A stretch of 64,000 nucleotides of DNA, taken from contig NZ_BPMV01000001.1 in assembly GCF_019656655.1 (NCBI RefSeq), positions 1,240,001-1,304,000 on the forward strand, written 5' to 3'. Shown in pieces: positions 56,013 through 64,000 of this stretch. Origin of the DNA: Tsukamurella sp. TY48. Lineage in GTDB: Bacteria > Actinomycetota > Actinomycetes > Mycobacteriales > Mycobacteriaceae. Position 1 is the first letter of the stretch. Every line of letters begins with the position of its first letter. Under the pieces are notes generated by a model. It saw only the letters and a program-made list of their open reading frames with translations, did no database searches and was not told the DNA's origin. The position numbers were made by a program, and so were the translations under genes.

Positions 56013-57323
56013 TCAGACCTCGAGCTCGGCGGCCACGGCCAGGAGCTCCGCCTCGCCGCCCGGGCGGGCGATCAGCTGCACGCCCTCGCCGCGGACGGGC
56101 ACCGTCATCGCGGGCCAGCCGAGCAGGTTCCAGAGGCTGGGGTGCGGCGCGTAGCCGAGGCTCGCGGCGGCGCTGGCCGCCCACGGCAGGGCGCTGTACC
56201 GGCGGGCCCGCGCCGGACGACGCGCCAGCGTGGGCGTCACCAGAACGTCGATCCGCTCGTTCGCGAAGAACCGCTCCAGCACCGATTCCAGGGCCGCGGC
56301 GTCGGCGGGGCGCACGAGACCCCGGTCCGCGACGAGCCGCCCGAGGGCCGCGTGCCGCCGGGTGCGGGCTTGCAGCAGGGAGGCGTCGGCACCGCGCGCC
56401 ACGAGGTCATCGGCATCGGTCGCTGCGGCGGCCACCCAGCGGGCGAGCAGCGGGAGCGGCGAGGCCGGGTAGGGCACGCGCACCTCACGCACCGAATGCC
56501 CCTGTGCGGCAAGTGTGGTCGTTGCTCCGCGGACCGCGTCCACGATGGTCTGCGAGGTGAACGTGGCCGGGGTGGGCCGGTTCAGGCCGAGGCCGATCCG
56601 CAGGCCCGCGGCGTCGCCGATCTCGGCGAGGTCGGGCCGCCCGGCCATCACGGAGAGCCCGAGCGCCGCGTCGGCGACGGTGCGGGTCATGGGTCCGTTC
56701 TCGGCCATGCCGAACCAGTTCGTGGGGCCCAGCTCCGCCGGCACCACGCCGCGTCCCGGCTTGATCGCCACGATCCCGGCGGCCGCGGCGGGCCCGCGGA
56801 GCGAGCCCAGGCCGTCGTTGCCGTGCGCCAGCGCGACGTGCCCGGCGGCCACCACGGCGGCGCTGCCGCCGGAGCTGCCGCCCGGGGTGCGGCCGGGGCG
56901 GTGCGGGTTCGCAACCACGGCCTCGGCGTCGTCGGTCATGGCCCACAGGCACAGCTCGGGTACCCGGGTGAGTCCGACCACCACGGCGCCGGCGGCGCGC
57001 AGCCGCTTCACCACGGGATGGTCGGTCTGCTCGACCGGAAGGCCGGCGCCGCAGTCGGCGGACACCCCGTCGAGTACCCGGTAGCCGGACACGGCCACGT
57101 TGTCCTTGATCGCGATGGGCACACCGGCCAGCGGCAGCGAGTAGCGATCGGGGCGTGCGTCCACGGCGGCGGCCTCGGCGAGCGCCTCCTCGGGGCGCAC
57201 CACCCGCCAGCCGTTGACCTCGTCCTCACCGATGCGGTCCAGTGCCTGCCGCGTGGTCTCGACCGCGGTGTGGCGGCCTTCGCGCACGCCGTCGGCGGTG
57301 GCCGCAGCGGTGAGCAGGGTCAT
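56013..57323 (-). CDS. amidase signature family hydrolase
   Basis: A 436-residue amidase. The catalytic Lys73 is in AIKDN, the cis-Ser is in [10 protein letters not shown] (150-151) and the nucleophile Ser174 in [12 protein letters not shown], all intact. GatA-like by sequence, but no gatB or gatC adjoins and the usual GatA C-terminal parts are short, so it is more likely a free amidase or amino-acid-amide hydrolase. It overlaps hpt as ATGA and is thus the last gene of the dacB-Rv3626c-tilS-hpt unit. Confidence 0.85.
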   Translation of the reverse strand: MTLLTAAATADGVREGRHTAVETTRQALDRIGEDEVNGWRVVRPEEALAEAAAVDARPDRYSLPLAGVPIAIKDNVAVSGYRVLDGVSADCGAGLPVEQTDHPVVKRLRAAGAVVVGLTRVPELCLWAMTDDAEAVVANPHRPGRTPGGSSGGSAAVVAAGHVALAHGNDGLGSLRGPAAAAGIVAIKPGRGVVPAELGPTNWFGMAENGPMTRTVADAALGLSVMAGRPDLAEIGDAAGLRIGLGLNRPTPATFTSQTIVDAVRGATTTLAAQGHSVREVRVPYPASPLPLLARWVAAAATDADDLVARGADASLLQARTRRHAALGRLVADRGLVRPADAAALESVLERFFANERIDVLVTPTLARRPARARRYSALPWAASAAASLGYAPHPSLWNLLGWPAMTVPVRGEGVQLIARPGGEAELLAVAAELEV

Positions 57324-57892
57324 TCGCTGTAGACCTTGGGCTCCAGGATGCCGATGTACGGCATATCGCGGTAGCGCTCGGCGTAGTCGAGGCCGTAGCC
57401 CACCACGAATTCGTTGGGGATGTCGAAGCCGACCCACTTGACATCCACGTCCACGCGCACCGCGTCGGGCTTGCGCAGCAGGGTGACCACCTCGAGCGAG
57501 CGCGGATGCCGGCTCGCGAGGTTGCGCAGCAGCCAGCTGAGCGTGAGGCCGGAATCGATGATGTCCTCGACGATCAGCACGTCGCGGCCCTCGATGTCGC
57601 GGTCGAGGTCCTTGAGGATGCGGACCACGCCGGAGCTGGAGGTCGACGAGCCGTAGCTGGAGACGGCCATGAACTCGAGCTGCGTGGGCACGGGCAGGGC
57701 GCGCGCCAGGTCGGTCACGAACATCACCGCGCCCTTGAGCACGGTGATCAGCAGGAGATCGGAATCGCCCTCGCGGTCGGCGTACCGCTCCGCGATCTGC
57801 GCGGCCAGTTCGGCCGTCCGCTCCTTGATCTGGTCCTCGGAGAGCACCACCGAGGCGATGTCTCCCGCGTACAACTCACCCGTGCCGTTCAC
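57320..57892 (-). CDS. hpt: hypoxanthine phosphoribosyltransferase
   Basis: A 190-residue purine salvage enzyme. The PRPP loop is [16 protein letters not shown], the flexible active-site region is [11 protein letters not shown], and the base-binding end is [23 protein letters not shown] (seen as [14 protein letters not shown]). It uses hypoxanthine or guanine with PRPP. GTG 57892 overlaps the tilS stop as GTGA; an adjacent GTG at 57895 is the alternative. tilS-hpt-ftsH clustering is widespread. Confidence 0.95.
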   Translation of the reverse strand: MNGTGELYAGDIASVVLSEDQIKERTAELAAQIAERYADREGDSDLLLITVLKGAVMFVTDLARALPVPTQLEFMAVSSYGSSTSSSGVVRILKDLDRDIEGRDVLIVEDIIDSGLTLSWLLRNLASRHPRSLEVVTLLRKPDAVRVDVDVKWVGFDIPNEFVVGYGLDYAERYRDMPYIGILEPKVYSE

Positions 57893-58830
57893 CACGCCCT
57901 CAGGATGCCACCTGCCCGGGACACCTGCAGCCGCCGCCCCGCACTTCCGCCGGGTACCGCGGTCGGTCCCTGCCCGTGCCACTCGCTGACCAGGGCGTCC
58001 ACCGCGGCGAGGTGTGCGGCGGTGAGTGCGCGGGCGCCGCGGTCGGCGAGCCAGGCCCGCAACGCCCTTCGGCGCAGGGCGGGCGGGAGGGCCTCGATGT
58101 CGGCCACCGGGAGCTCGGGTCCCGAGGGTGCGGGCGCGAGCGCGTCGAGCGCGTCGTTGTCCGCGCGCAGGGATGCGGCGGTCCGGGCGAGCGCCTGCGC
58201 CACTCCCCCGCCGAGCACGTCCTCCAGGAGCGGCAGCACGTCCCGGCGCAGTCGCACCCGGGTGTAGCGGGGGTCGGTGTTGTGCGGGTCGTCCCAGGGG
58301 GTGAGTCCGAGTTCGGTGCAGGCGGCGGCGGTGGTGTCCCGGCGGACGCCGAGCAGGGGCCGGCCGTACGGCGCGGCCCACGGCGCCATCCCGGCGAGCG
58401 AGCGGGCGCCGGAGCCGCGGCCGAGGCCGAGCAGCACCGTCTCGGCCTGGTCGTCGAGGGTGTGCCCGAGGAGCACGGGCAGGCCCTCGCGGTGGGCGTC
58501 CAGGGCCGCGTACCGCGCGGTGCGGGCGGCGGCCTCGGGACCGCCGCCCCGCTCGCCGACCTCGACGGTGAGCCGCTCGGCGCGGCGGGCCCCGATCTCG
58601 CGGGCCTGCTCCACGGCGCGGTCGGCCACCGCGGCCGAGGCCTCCTGCAGCCCGTGGTCCACCACGAGGGCCACGGGGTCCAGTCCCGCGGCGACGGTGC
58701 CGGCGAGCAGGGCCAGGGAATCGGCGCCGCCGGACAGGGCCACCGCCACCGTCGACGGTGCGCCGTACCGCGCGGCCCAGTCCTGCACGGCGCGGCGGAC
58801 CTCCAGGGCCGCGGGGCCGGGGCGGTTCAC
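57889..58830 (-). CDS. tilS: tRNA(Ile)-lysidine synthetase
   Basis: A 313-residue PP-loop ATPase that converts C34 of one tRNA-Ile to lysidine so it reads AUA. The PP-loop is [12 protein letters not shown] near residue 37, then VVDHGLQ and [20 protein letters not shown]. It has the short C-terminal form common in actinobacteria. GTG 58830 overlaps the protease stop as GTGA. Confidence 0.95.
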   Translation of the reverse strand: MNRPGPAALEVRRAVQDWAARYGAPSTVAVALSGGADSLALLAGTVAAGLDPVALVVDHGLQEASAAVADRAVEQAREIGARRAERLTVEVGERGGGPEAAARTARYAALDAHREGLPVLLGHTLDDQAETVLLGLGRGSGARSLAGMAPWAAPYGRPLLGVRRDTTAAACTELGLTPWDDPHNTDPRYTRVRLRRDVLPLLEDVLGGGVAQALARTAASLRADNDALDALAPAPSGPELPVADIEALPPALRRRALRAWLADRGARALTAAHLAAVDALVSEWHGQGPTAVPGGSAGRRLQVSRAGGILRAW

Positions 58831-59864
58831 GGTGTCGGTCCACCGAGGACGCGTGCGATCCAGCGGGCGGGTTCGTCGAACTCCTCGTCGCGGGGCAGGG
58901 TCTCGGGCCCGGTCCACACCGTGTTGAACCGGTCCATGCCCACCTCGGCCACGACTGCGTCGACGAACTTCTTGCCGCGCACGTACTGCGCGATCTTGGC
59001 GTCCACACCGAGCACGGCGCGCAGCACCCGCTGCAGCGGGTTCGACGGTGCCGCGCGGCGCCGGTCGAAGGCGGCGCGGATGGTGCCGACGGTGGGCACC
59101 ACCGCGGGTCCGGCGGCGTCCATGACGTGATCGGCGTGCCCCTCCAGCAGGGTGCCCAGGATCAGGAGGTTCTCGATGGCGGCGAACTGTTCTGCGGGCG
59201 CGGCGATCTGGAGCAGGCCGATCACGCCGTCGTGGCGCTTGCCGCCGCGCAGCGCCGCGGTGACCCGGGCGATGAGGTCGCCCACGGAACCGGTCCCGCC
59301 CTCGCCGGTGAGCGCGGCGACGTTGTGCCGCATGTGTTCCCGGAGCCACGGATTGGCGGCGAACTGCACCCGGTGGGTCACCTCGTGCAGGCACACCCAC
59401 ATCCGAAAGTCGTCCGGATCGAGCCCGAGGGCGCGTTCGACGGTGAGCACGTTGGGGACGACCAGCAGCAGCTCACCGTCGGGGGTGCCGAACGGGTCGT
59501 ACTGCCCCAGAATCGATCCGGAGACGAAACCGAGCATGCCACCCGCCTGGAGTCCGGAGATCCGGGCCGCGACGCCGGGGCGTCCGGGGGCGTCGCCGTC
59601 GAGCAGTGCGGACATCGAGCGGGCGGCGGCATCGACCCACTCGCGGCGGTCCACGGTGCGGGCGGCGGGGATCTCGGCGCCGGTCGCCAGGCCGGTCACA
59701 TCGCGCACGTGCCGCTCGGCGGCGGCGGCGAACTCGGCGAGTTGGGCGGCGGCGCGGTCGCGGGTGTAGCTGGTGGTGGCCGGGCCGGAGCCGGTGATCC
59801 GGCGGGCGGTGGCGGCGGCCAGCGCCCAGTCGACCTGCGCGCGCGGGATCCGACGGGCGGCCAT
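58827..59864 (-). CDS. zinc-dependent metalloprotease-like protein (DUF2342)
   Basis: A 345-residue protein matching Rv3626c and the DUF2342 family (once named F420-biosynthesis-associated without evidence). The zincin HEXXH is HEVTH in [16 protein letters not shown], and the third-ligand region is [14 protein letters not shown]. Substrate unknown. It lies 5 bp after dacB and overlaps tilS by 4 bp, so envelope and translation genes share an operon. Confidence 0.85.
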   Translation of the reverse strand: MAARRIPRAQVDWALAAATARRITGSGPATTSYTRDRAAAQLAEFAAAAERHVRDVTGLATGAEIPAARTVDRREWVDAAARSMSALLDGDAPGRPGVAARISGLQAGGMLGFVSGSILGQYDPFGTPDGELLLVVPNVLTVERALGLDPDDFRMWVCLHEVTHRVQFAANPWLREHMRHNVAALTGEGGTGSVGDLIARVTAALRGGKRHDGVIGLLQIAAPAEQFAAIENLLILGTLLEGHADHVMDAAGPAVVPTVGTIRAAFDRRRAAPSNPLQRVLRAVLGVDAKIAQYVRGKKFVDAVVAEVGMDRFNTVWTGPETLPRDEEFDEPARWIARVLGGPTP

Positions 59865-59869
59865 GGCGG

Positions 59870-61240
59870 TCAGCGGCAGCCGCAGCCGCGGAGCGCGGCG
59901 GTCACGGCGTCCATCGCAGGTCGCGCGACGTCGACGGGGGTCCCGGCGGACATGAGGGTGAAGGTGATGATCGACCCGTCGCGGCCGGCGACGTAGCCGG
60001 CGAGGGTACTCACCCCGGACAGGCTGCCGGTCTTGGCGCGCACGTAGCCGGCGCCGGCCCGGTTGACGGTCACGTACCGGTCGGACAGGGTGCCGCTGGA
60101 GCCGCCGACGGGCAGCGTGTCCAGCAGTGGACGCAGCTGCGGCTTGGCGTTTCCGGCTGCCGCGGTGAGGATCTCGTCGAGCACGCGGGCGGGGATGCGG
60201 TTGAGGGTGGACAGTCCGTCGACATCGGAGAGCTCCACCCCGGCGAGGTCGAATCCGGCGGTGCGCAGCGCGCCGGTCACCGCGCGGGCGCTGCCGTCGA
60301 AGGAGAGGGGTTGTCCCGCGGCGGCGGCCACCTCACGGCCGATGGACTCGGCGAGCACGTTGTCGGAGTGGATCATGGCGTCGCGCAGTCGCACGTCCAG
60401 GGGCGCGCTGCGCACGGAGGCGAGCTGCGCCGCTCCCGACGGTGCGGTGCCCGTGGTGACGGCGGTGGCGGGCAGGCCGAGCGCTGCCGCGAGGGCCCGG
60501 CCGGCGGAGAGCGCGGGATCGGTGACGCGGGGCGAGTAGTCCTCGCCGGGGCGGATGCGGCCGGCGTCGGCGGTGAGCGCCTGCATGGGCGTCACATCGC
60601 CGCCGGCGATGTCCGCGCGCTCCCAGCCGCGGGCGAAGTCGCTCCCGGTGAACAGCGAGGCGTCCACGATCACGCGGCTGACCTTGGTGCCGCTGCGGCG
60701 CAGCTGGGCGGCGAGATCGGAGATCTTGGGGGCGTCGGTGAACATCGAGTCCGCGCCGGCGCGCAGGGTCGGGTCGCCGGCGCCGACGAAGACCACGTCG
60801 CCGGGCTGCGCGCCCGCGACCACGGTGGTGGTGATCCGCTTGTCGGCGGGGAGGGTGAGCAGGGCCGCCGCCGCGGTGAGCACCTTGGTGGTGGAGGCCG
60901 GGGTCCTGGGCCGAGTGGCGTCGCGCTCCCAGAGCGTGGTGCCGCTCGCGGCGTCCACGATCACCCCGGTGAAGTCGCCGAGGTCGGGGTTGTCGAGGGC
61001 GGCGGCGATCTGCGCGCGGACCCCGGCGGGCGTCGGGGCCGCGGTGGCCGCCACGGGCTGCAGCGCGGGGGTGTACGCCGTCTCCACCGGGCGGGGCGGG
61101 ACCTGCGCGTCGAGATCGCGGCCGTCGCGGTAGGCGGCGTAGCCGAGGGCGGCGGCGAGCACACCGACGACGACCAGCGCCAGCACGATCACGGTGATCG
61201 TCAGGCGCACCAGGGTTCGTCGGATCCGCGAGCGTGGCAC
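59870..61240 (-). CDS. dacB: D-alanyl-D-alanine carboxypeptidase/endopeptidase (PBP4 type)
   Basis: A 456-residue low-molecular-mass penicillin-binding protein. An uncleaved N-terminal membrane anchor spans about residues 12-36. The serine site SxxK is Ser116-Lys119 (PASTTKVL), SxN is in IHSDNVLAE and KTG in RAKTGSLSG. It trims D-Ala or cross-links from peptidoglycan outside the membrane. GTG 61240 is 6 nt after TAGGGT (61247-61252), leaderless, and divergent from ppa. Confidence 0.93.
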   Translation of the reverse strand: MPRSRIRRTLVRLTITVIVLALVVVGVLAAALGYAAYRDGRDLDAQVPPRPVETAYTPALQPVAATAAPTPAGVRAQIAAALDNPDLGDFTGVIVDAASGTTLWERDATRPRTPASTTKVLTAAAALLTLPADKRITTTVVAGAQPGDVVFVGAGDPTLRAGADSMFTDAPKISDLAAQLRRSGTKVSRVIVDASLFTGSDFARGWERADIAGGDVTPMQALTADAGRIRPGEDYSPRVTDPALSAGRALAAALGLPATAVTTGTAPSGAAQLASVRSAPLDVRLRDAMIHSDNVLAESIGREVAAAAGQPLSFDGSARAVTGALRTAGFDLAGVELSDVDGLSTLNRIPARVLDEILTAAAGNAKPQLRPLLDTLPVGGSSGTLSDRYVTVNRAGAGYVRAKTGSLSGVSTLAGYVAGRDGSIITFTLMSAGTPVDVARPAMDAVTAALRGCGCR

Positions 61241-61352
61241 CGTACCACCCTAACGGCACGACGACACCGGAAGCGGAGCGAGCGGGTCGGATCCGGTCCG
61301 ACCCGGGTATCCTCGGCGTGCATGGTTGTCGTGGAGTGAAGGGAACTGCAGC

Positions 61353-61853
61353 GTGGAATTCGAGGTCACGGTCGAGATCGCCAAGGGCTCGCGGAACAAG
61401 TACGAGGTGGATCACAAGACCGGCCGTCTCAAGCTGGACCGCTACCTCTACACGTCGTTCGGTTACCCCACCGACTACGGCTACATCGAGGACACCCTCG
61501 GCGAGGACGGCGATCCGCTCGACGCGCTGGTCCTGCTTCCGGAATCGGTGATCCCCGGCTCGATCGTGGACTGCCGCGCCATCGGCATGTTCAAGATGGA
61601 GGACGAGAAGGGCGGCGACGACAAGGTCCTCGTGGTGCCCGCCGGCGATCCCCGCTGGGACGCCATTCAGGATCTGGAGCACATCGACAAGTTCGAGCTC
61701 GACGCGATCGAGCACTTCTTCGTGCACTACAAGGATCTCGAGCCCGGCAAGTTCGTGAAGGGTTCGACCTGGGTCGGCAAGGCCGAGGCGGAGAAGGAGA
61801 TCGCCGCGTCGGTCGCGCGCGCCGAGGCCGCGGCCGAGGGCATCGACAGCTGA
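61353..61853 (+). CDS. ppa: inorganic pyrophosphatase
   Basis: A 166-residue family I pyrophosphatase that pulls biosynthetic reactions forward. Active-site residues appear in [12 protein letters not shown], the metal cluster [11 protein letters not shown], and Asp/Lys in [11 protein letters not shown]. The GTG at 61353 gives the exact family start [13 protein letters not shown], with AAGGGA 9 nt before it; an in-frame TTG at 61326 is rejected. A TATCCT box (61308-61313) suggests a 30-nt leader. Confidence 0.96.
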   Translation: MEFEVTVEIAKGSRNKYEVDHKTGRLKLDRYLYTSFGYPTDYGYIEDTLGEDGDPLDALVLLPESVIPGSIVDCRAIGMFKMEDEKGGDDKVLVVPAGDPRWDAIQDLEHIDKFELDAIEHFFVHYKDLEPGKFVKGSTWVGKAEAEKEIAASVARAEAAAEGIDS

Positions 61854-61865
61854 TCTGCTCCGACG

Positions 61866-61907
61866 GACGAACGCGGCGGCGAGGTTCTCCTCGCCGCCGC
61901 GTTCGTC
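61866..61907. terminator. bidirectional terminator between ppa and the lipoprotein gene
   Basis: A perfect 19-bp stem (starting GACGAACGCGG) with TTCT loop, 13 bp after ppa and 14 bp after the convergent gene. One of the strongest hairpins in the window. Confidence 0.85.
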
Positions 61908-61920
61908 GTTCCGGGGTCGG

Positions 61921-62595
61921 TTACAGCTTGGCTGCGACCCGCTTGATCATGTCCTCGAAGCCGGCCCGGTCCACCTTGCCCTCGGCGTCGGGGTTGGCGA
62001 AGACCATGGCGGTCACTCCGCCCTTGGCGAAGTAGGCGTTGGCGGAGGCCGCCTTCTGATCGCCCACGGCCCGCTCGAACTCCAGCACGAAGCCGGTGGC
62101 GCCGGTGCCCTTCGGCAGGTCCTTGCGGGTGGTGGTCTGCTGGACCGCCCCGAGGCGCACCTGGGCGCACTCGCCGGTGCCGGCGGCCTCGAAGACGGAC
62201 ACCTTGGCCTCACCGGGGAGGAAGTTCACGCCGTAGGTCACCTGCTGCCCCTTGGCGACGTTCTGCTGCGTCCCGTACTTGACGGTGTCGGCCACCTCCT
62301 GCTGCGCGGCCACGTTCTTGTCCTTGCACGCGGCGGGGGTGATCTCCACGTCCTTCATCTGCTGCACCGCCTGCAGCGAGCTCATCAGTGCGCTGTCGGC
62401 GGGCACCGTCGTCACGGTGTAGCCCTCGGGCAGGTCCGCCTGGACCAGCGCCTTCGAGGCCGCGGGCGAGGCACTGTCGGCGCTGGACGGCGACGGTGCG
62501 CTCTCGCCCCCGCCCCCGCAGGCGGTGAGCGCGAGGCCTACCGCGGCCACTCCGGCGACGACGGAGCTGATACGAACCGGACCGGTGCGGCGCAA
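61921..62595 (-). CDS. secreted lipoprotein of unknown function
   Basis: A 224-residue lipoprotein: basic start MRRTGPVRISS, hydrophobic core, lipobox LTAC followed by GGGG, a Ser/Ala/Pro linker, then a domain of about 165 residues with two Cys pairs (TPAACKDKN, GTGECAQV) and alternating beta-type pattern. It resembles the DUF5642/sensor-type lipoproteins of mycobacteria, but I cannot name a family. The TTG at 62595 is used because AGAGGAGA lies 6 nt upstream and no better start exists. Confidence 0.68.
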   Translation of the reverse strand: MRRTGPVRISSVVAGVAAVGLALTACGGGGESAPSPSSADSASPAASKALVQADLPEGYTVTTVPADSALMSSLQAVQQMKDVEITPAACKDKNVAAQQEVADTVKYGTQQNVAKGQQVTYGVNFLPGEAKVSVFEAAGTGECAQVRLGAVQQTTTRKDLPKGTGATGFVLEFERAVGDQKAASANAYFAKGGVTAMVFANPDAEGKVDRAGFEDMIKRVAAKL

Positions 62596-62632
62596 GGGAA
62601 TCTCCTCTGGGGCGGGGAACGACCGAAATCCG

Positions 62633-63958
62633 TTAGACCTTAGCGAAGCGCCGCAGGAAGGACTCGGTGAAGGCCGGATACCGGCCGTCGGCGAGCGCGC
62701 GCCGGGCCTCGGCGGCGAGGGACACGAAGAAGTGCTCGTTGTGCAGGGTGCACAGGGTGACGGCGAGGCCCTCGTTCGCGGCGAACAGGTGGTGCACGTA
62801 GGCGCGGGTGAAATCGTCGGCCGGGTTGGCCGGCCCGTGCCGCTCGGCACCGGGGTCGAGCGGCCGGAAGTCCGTGCGCAGCGCGGAATCCGTGACATCG
62901 ACGATGCCGTCGCGGGTGTACACGCGCCCCTGGGCGGCGGCCTCCGCGGGGGCGGTTCCGTCGATCACGTCGATGCCCGCCTCGATGGCGGCGAACAGGT
63001 CGGCCGGGGTGGCGATGGCGGGCAGGTGCCGCGGGCGTTCCCGGTCGAGTTCCTCGACGGCGGCGCGCAGCTGGAGCGATTGCGCCGACGCGGAGCCGAT
63101 GCCGTCGATGCGGTAGCCACCGAATCCGAGGCCACCGGCCTGGACGTCCTGTTCGGAGAGGCGGCGCAGTCCGCGTGCGGCGGCGCGGCGCAGACCGGCG
63201 TCGGCGCCGCCGGTGACCACGGCCCACAACGATTGCCGGTCGCCGCGGTCGGCGGTCTGCCAGGAGTGCTCCACGAGGGCGCGGGCGGCCCACCGCTGGG
63301 AGCGGTCGACACCGGCCTGCAGCTGTGCGCGGGGCGCGGTCGCGGGCACCGGATCGGCCAGCGCGAAGGCGATGTCGACGCCGATGCGGTGCGCCACGCG
63401 GACGGCCTCCTCGGGGTCCCAGCGGTGCGCGCCACCGTCGAGCCGGCTCCGGAAGGCGATGCCCTCCTCGGTCACCCGGGTCTTCTTCGCCGCGGCGACG
63501 GCGGTGATGCCGGTGTCGCCCAGGGTGGGCGCGGTCCAGGCCATGGCCTTGCCGATGCCGCCGGCACCCTCGATGACGGCGGTGCCGGGCTGCAGGTAGA
63601 GCTCGTGCAGGTCCACGGTGAGCGCCTGCACGCCGAGTCCGGCCAGGACCTCGGGGGTGATGCCGGCCACGGCGCCGCGCGTGGCGACGGGCAGGTAGGC
63701 GGGCGTGGCGATCTCGCCGTGCGGGGTGCTGACGCGCCCGATCCGGGCGGCGCCGGGTCCCTGGGCCTCCACTCGGAAGGAGACGGGGTCGGACGCGCCC
63801 ACGGCGCGCAGCCGGGTGTGCCCGGCGATGGCGCGGTAGCCGGTGCGCAGCTCGGCGAGCTCGGCCGCCAGTTCCGCGTTCTGGGTGCGCAGCTCGGCGA
63901 TCTCGGCCATGGCCGGATCGACAGCGATGGGGCGGGTGCGTTCTTCGTCGGGCTGCAC
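62633..63958 (-). CDS. degenerate tRNA-guanine transglycosylase homologue
   Basis: A 441-residue TGT-fold protein. Residues 1-45 add a short coiled coil (AMAEIAELRTQNAELAAELAEL). The barrel follows (TPHGEIATPAYLPVATRGAVAGI) and the C-terminus is clearly TGT (DFRPLDPG, DFTRAYVHHLFAANE, TLHNEHFF). But the zinc CxCxxC is absent (replaced by GAERHGPAN), the substrate motif DSGGFQ is lost (region reads TAPTLGDTG), and the tRNA-binding PTRxxR is PAEAAA. The nucleophile Asp position (DVIDGT) survives. It is unlikely to insert queuine. GTG 63958 is 7 nt after TACCGT, leaderless. Confidence 0.82.
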   Translation of the reverse strand: MQPDEERTRPIAVDPAMAEIAELRTQNAELAAELAELRTGYRAIAGHTRLRAVGASDPVSFRVEAQGPGAARIGRVSTPHGEIATPAYLPVATRGAVAGITPEVLAGLGVQALTVDLHELYLQPGTAVIEGAGGIGKAMAWTAPTLGDTGITAVAAAKKTRVTEEGIAFRSRLDGGAHRWDPEEAVRVAHRIGVDIAFALADPVPATAPRAQLQAGVDRSQRWAARALVEHSWQTADRGDRQSLWAVVTGGADAGLRRAAARGLRRLSEQDVQAGGLGFGGYRIDGIGSASAQSLQLRAAVEELDRERPRHLPAIATPADLFAAIEAGIDVIDGTAPAEAAAQGRVYTRDGIVDVTDSALRTDFRPLDPGAERHGPANPADDFTRAYVHHLFAANEGLAVTLCTLHNEHFFVSLAAEARRALADGRYPAFTESFLRRFAKV

Positions 63959-64000
63959 GGGATCGACGGTACGCGGCGGAGCCTTCGGCGTCTCCCCCGT

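Overview
This is a high-G+C, densely coded stretch of chromosome from an actinobacterium of the order Mycobacteriales. Supporting markers are mycothiol synthesis (mshA), carD, lsr2, disA, clpC and an mhuD-type haem oxygenase. From 18.9 to 61.9 kb the gene order largely follows the Mycobacterium tuberculosis block Rv3579c-Rv3628 as I remember it: rlmB-cysS-ispF-ispD-carD-lpqE-radA-disA-Rv3587c-can-mutY, then mhuD, clpC1-lsr2-lysS-coaX-panD-panC-fol-ftsH, then hpt-tilS-Rv3626c-dacB-ppa. Extra genes are inserted, and lysS is a class I enzyme. The genus is not certain; Tsukamurella or a close relative is my guess. No rRNA, tRNA, CRISPR array, insertion sequence or prophage is visible.

Layout. 0-4.1 kb: a partial YbjN-like gene, mshA, a hydrolase, an SMI1/KNR4 protein and a pirin. 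4.1-13.1 kb: a beta-ketoadipate island on the minus strand (pcaHGBLFIJ with the IclR regulator pcaR), then an aromatic-acid transporter whose downstream gene, a benzoylformate decarboxylase, is cut to 48 codons. Three matching inverted repeats, one before the transporter and two abutting before pcaH, look like PcaR sites. 13.1-18.8 kb: LysE exporter, a PadR regulator divergent from an NTF2-like protein, a Zur-type box with znuACB, pxpA and a TetR regulator. 18.9-29.9 kb: the conserved rlmB-to-mutY block. 30-39.7 kb: accessory oxidoreductases and regulators around mhuD and a DNA glycosylase. 39.8-55.3 kb: a long minus-strand housekeeping array (clpC, lsr2, lysS, rhodanese-like gene, coaX, panD, panC, fol genes, ftsH). 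55.5-64 kb: hpt, tilS, dacB, ppa and a degenerate tRNA-guanine transglycosylase homologue.

Genes are packed with ATGA/GTGA stop-start overlaps, so translational coupling is the rule inside operons. About twenty first genes instead have a TANNNT box ending 6-8 nt before the start codon and usually no Shine-Dalgarno sequence, the pattern of leaderless transcripts.

Most notable observations: a leaderless 14-codon cysteine-rich leader ORF before a cysteine-free rhodanese-like gene; two genes (ispD and radA) whose conserved N-termini can only be encoded from non-standard start codons (CTG, ATC); a TGT-fold protein lacking its zinc and substrate residues; the benzoylformate decarboxylase remnant; and a class I lysyl-tRNA synthetase between lsr2 and coaX.
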